Below, one piece after another: positions 62,701-64,000 of a stretch of DNA of 64,000 bases (position 1 is its first letter; every line of letters begins with the position of its first letter). The stretch is from positions 45,859,452 to 45,923,451 of the forward strand of contig CM059972.1 in NCBI GenBank assembly GCA_030490835.1. The letters run 5' to 3'. The position numbers and the translations under genes are program-made. This DNA is from Annona cherimola (Eukaryota; Streptophyta; Magnoliopsida; Magnoliales; Annonaceae). A model generated the notes under the pieces. The model was not told where the DNA came from and ran no database searches. It saw only the letters and a program-made list of their open reading frames with translations.

Positions 62701-64000
62701 TCAAATCAAGTCAATTAGATTGAGTTGTACTCAATTCTAACTAATCAAAGTTCATTCTATTCAACTGAATTCATTTGATTCGATTTCAATGCCTTTAAGG
62801 TCATTCCTTGTCGTTCGAATGTAAATGAAATCATGGGATTGCTGTTAATTGTTGTTGATTGAAGTTCCTTTGCTCCGATTCAACTGTTTTGAATCTTTTA
62901 GAATGCCTTAAAGTTTACTCGTTCTCCTTACAGTCAAATCAAGTCAATTAGATTGAGTTGTACTCAATTCTAACTAATCAAAGTTCATTCTATTCAACTG
63001 AATTCATTTGATTCGATTTCAATGCCTTTAAGGTCATTCCTTGTCCTACGAATGTAAATGAAATCAAGGGATTGTTGTTAATTGTTGTTGATTGAAGTTC
63101 CTTTCCTCCGATTCAGTTGTTTTGAATCTTTTGAAATGCGTTAAAGTTTACTCGTTCTCACTACAGTCAAATCAAGTCAATTACATTGAGTTGTACTCAA
63201 TTCTAACTAATCAAAGTTCATTCTATCCAACTGAATTCATTTGATTCGATTTCAATGCCTTTAAGGTCATTCCTTGTCGTTCGAATGTAAATGAAATGAA
63301 GGGATTGATGTTGATTGTTGTTGATTGAAGTTCCTTTCGTCCGAATTAGTTGTTTTGAATCTATTGGAATGCATTAAAGTTTACTCATTCTACTTACAGT
63401 CAAATCAAGTCAATTAGATTGAGTTGTACTCAATTGTAGCTAATGAAAGTTCATTCTATCAAACTCAATTCATTTGATTCGATTTCAATGCCTTTAACGT
63501 CATTCCTTTTCGTTCAAATGTAAATGAAATAAAGGGATTGTTGTTAATTGTTGTTGATTGAAGTTCCTTTCCTCCGATTCAGTTGTTTTGAATCTTTTGA
63601 AATGCGTTAAAGTTTACTCGTTCTCACTACAGTCAAATCAAGTCGATTACATTGAGTTGTACTCAATTCTAACTAATCAAAGTTCATTCTATCCAACTGA
63701 ATTCATTTGATTCGATTTCAATGCCTTTAAGGTCATTCCCTGTCGTTCGAATGTAAATGAAATCAAGGGATTGTTGTTAATTGTTGTTGATTGAAGTTCC
63801 TTTCCTCCGATTCAACTGTTTTGAATCTTTTGGAATGCATTAAAGTTTACTCGTTCTCATTACAGTCAAATCAAGTCAATTAGATTGAGTTGTACTCAAT
63901 TCTAACTAATCAAAGTTCATTCTATTCAACTGAATTCATTTGATTCGATTTCAATGCCTTTAAGGTCATTCCTTGTCGTTCGAATGTAAATGAAATCATG

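Larger units (their letters stand above)
20966..64000 (+). repeat. Right satellite array, about 233-bp monomer, about 185 copies
   Basis: The same satellite family and orientation as the left array runs to the end of the window. Its usual subtypes differ: gtccgaattag with ggattgatgttgattg tails, and from about 21,738 a subtype with tagagtagaatc and acttaattctagc. The left array's gtgcgaattag subtype is rare here (near 21,217, 40,309, 50,083 and 61,247). Higher-order structure is strong, with 4-, 5-, 8- and 42-monomer units listed separately. Between about 21,370 and 24,000 and between about 31,200 and 35,800 I see monomers of mixed subtype without a clear long-period order. One monomer near 34,129 lacks about 14 bp (taatcaaagttcat). 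No genes are seen. Confidence 0.97.

Noticed and set aside
1..64000. CRISPR array
   Set aside because: The repeats are 233 bp long, contiguous and without unique spacers, and the LINE shows a eukaryotic host.
1..64000. Centromeric protein box (CENP-B-like) in the monomer
   Set aside because: The TTCG in gtcgttcgaatg is not followed by the A and CGGG positions of the known box, so there is no support.

Overview
The window is almost wholly one tandem satellite array from a plant nuclear genome. The basic monomer is about 233 bp and AT-rich, and roughly 260 copies run head to tail in the + orientation. One 5'-truncated LINE (non-LTR retrotransposon) interrupts it, on the minus strand at about 17,046-20,563. 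The plant assignment rests on this LINE, whose reverse transcriptase, RT-associated zinc knuckle and C-terminal RNase H domain follow the usual order of flowering-plant L1-type LINEs. The species cannot be named, and nothing in the sequence shows whether the array is centromeric, subtelomeric or interstitial.

Layout. (1) 1-17,045: left satellite domain, with multi-monomer duplications (about 2.33, 2.56 and 10.47 kb offsets). (2) 17,046-20,563: the LINE, reading right to left; its poly(A) appears as a T run at 17,046-17,060. Its coding frame is open from the endonuclease SDH motif to the end of RNase H except for one in-frame TGA at 18,661-18,663. (3) 20,564 to about 20,963: about 400 bp of satellite in inverted orientation. 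(4) About 20,966-64,000: right satellite domain in + orientation. It has a different mix of monomer subtypes and nested higher-order repeats of 932, 1,164, 1,863 and 9,773 bp (4, 5, 8 and 42 monomers).

There are no host protein-coding genes, tRNAs or rRNAs. The many 61-78 codon open frames in the satellite start at TTG (or lie antisense), recur only because the monomer recurs, and are not genes. The most informative structures are the LINE-satellite junctions, which look like a 3.9-kb inversion containing the LINE plus 1.7 monomers, and the layered amplification history of the right array, above all the 9,773-bp tandem duplication. All repeat comparisons were made by eye, so block edges are good to a few tens of bases unless an exact offset is given.
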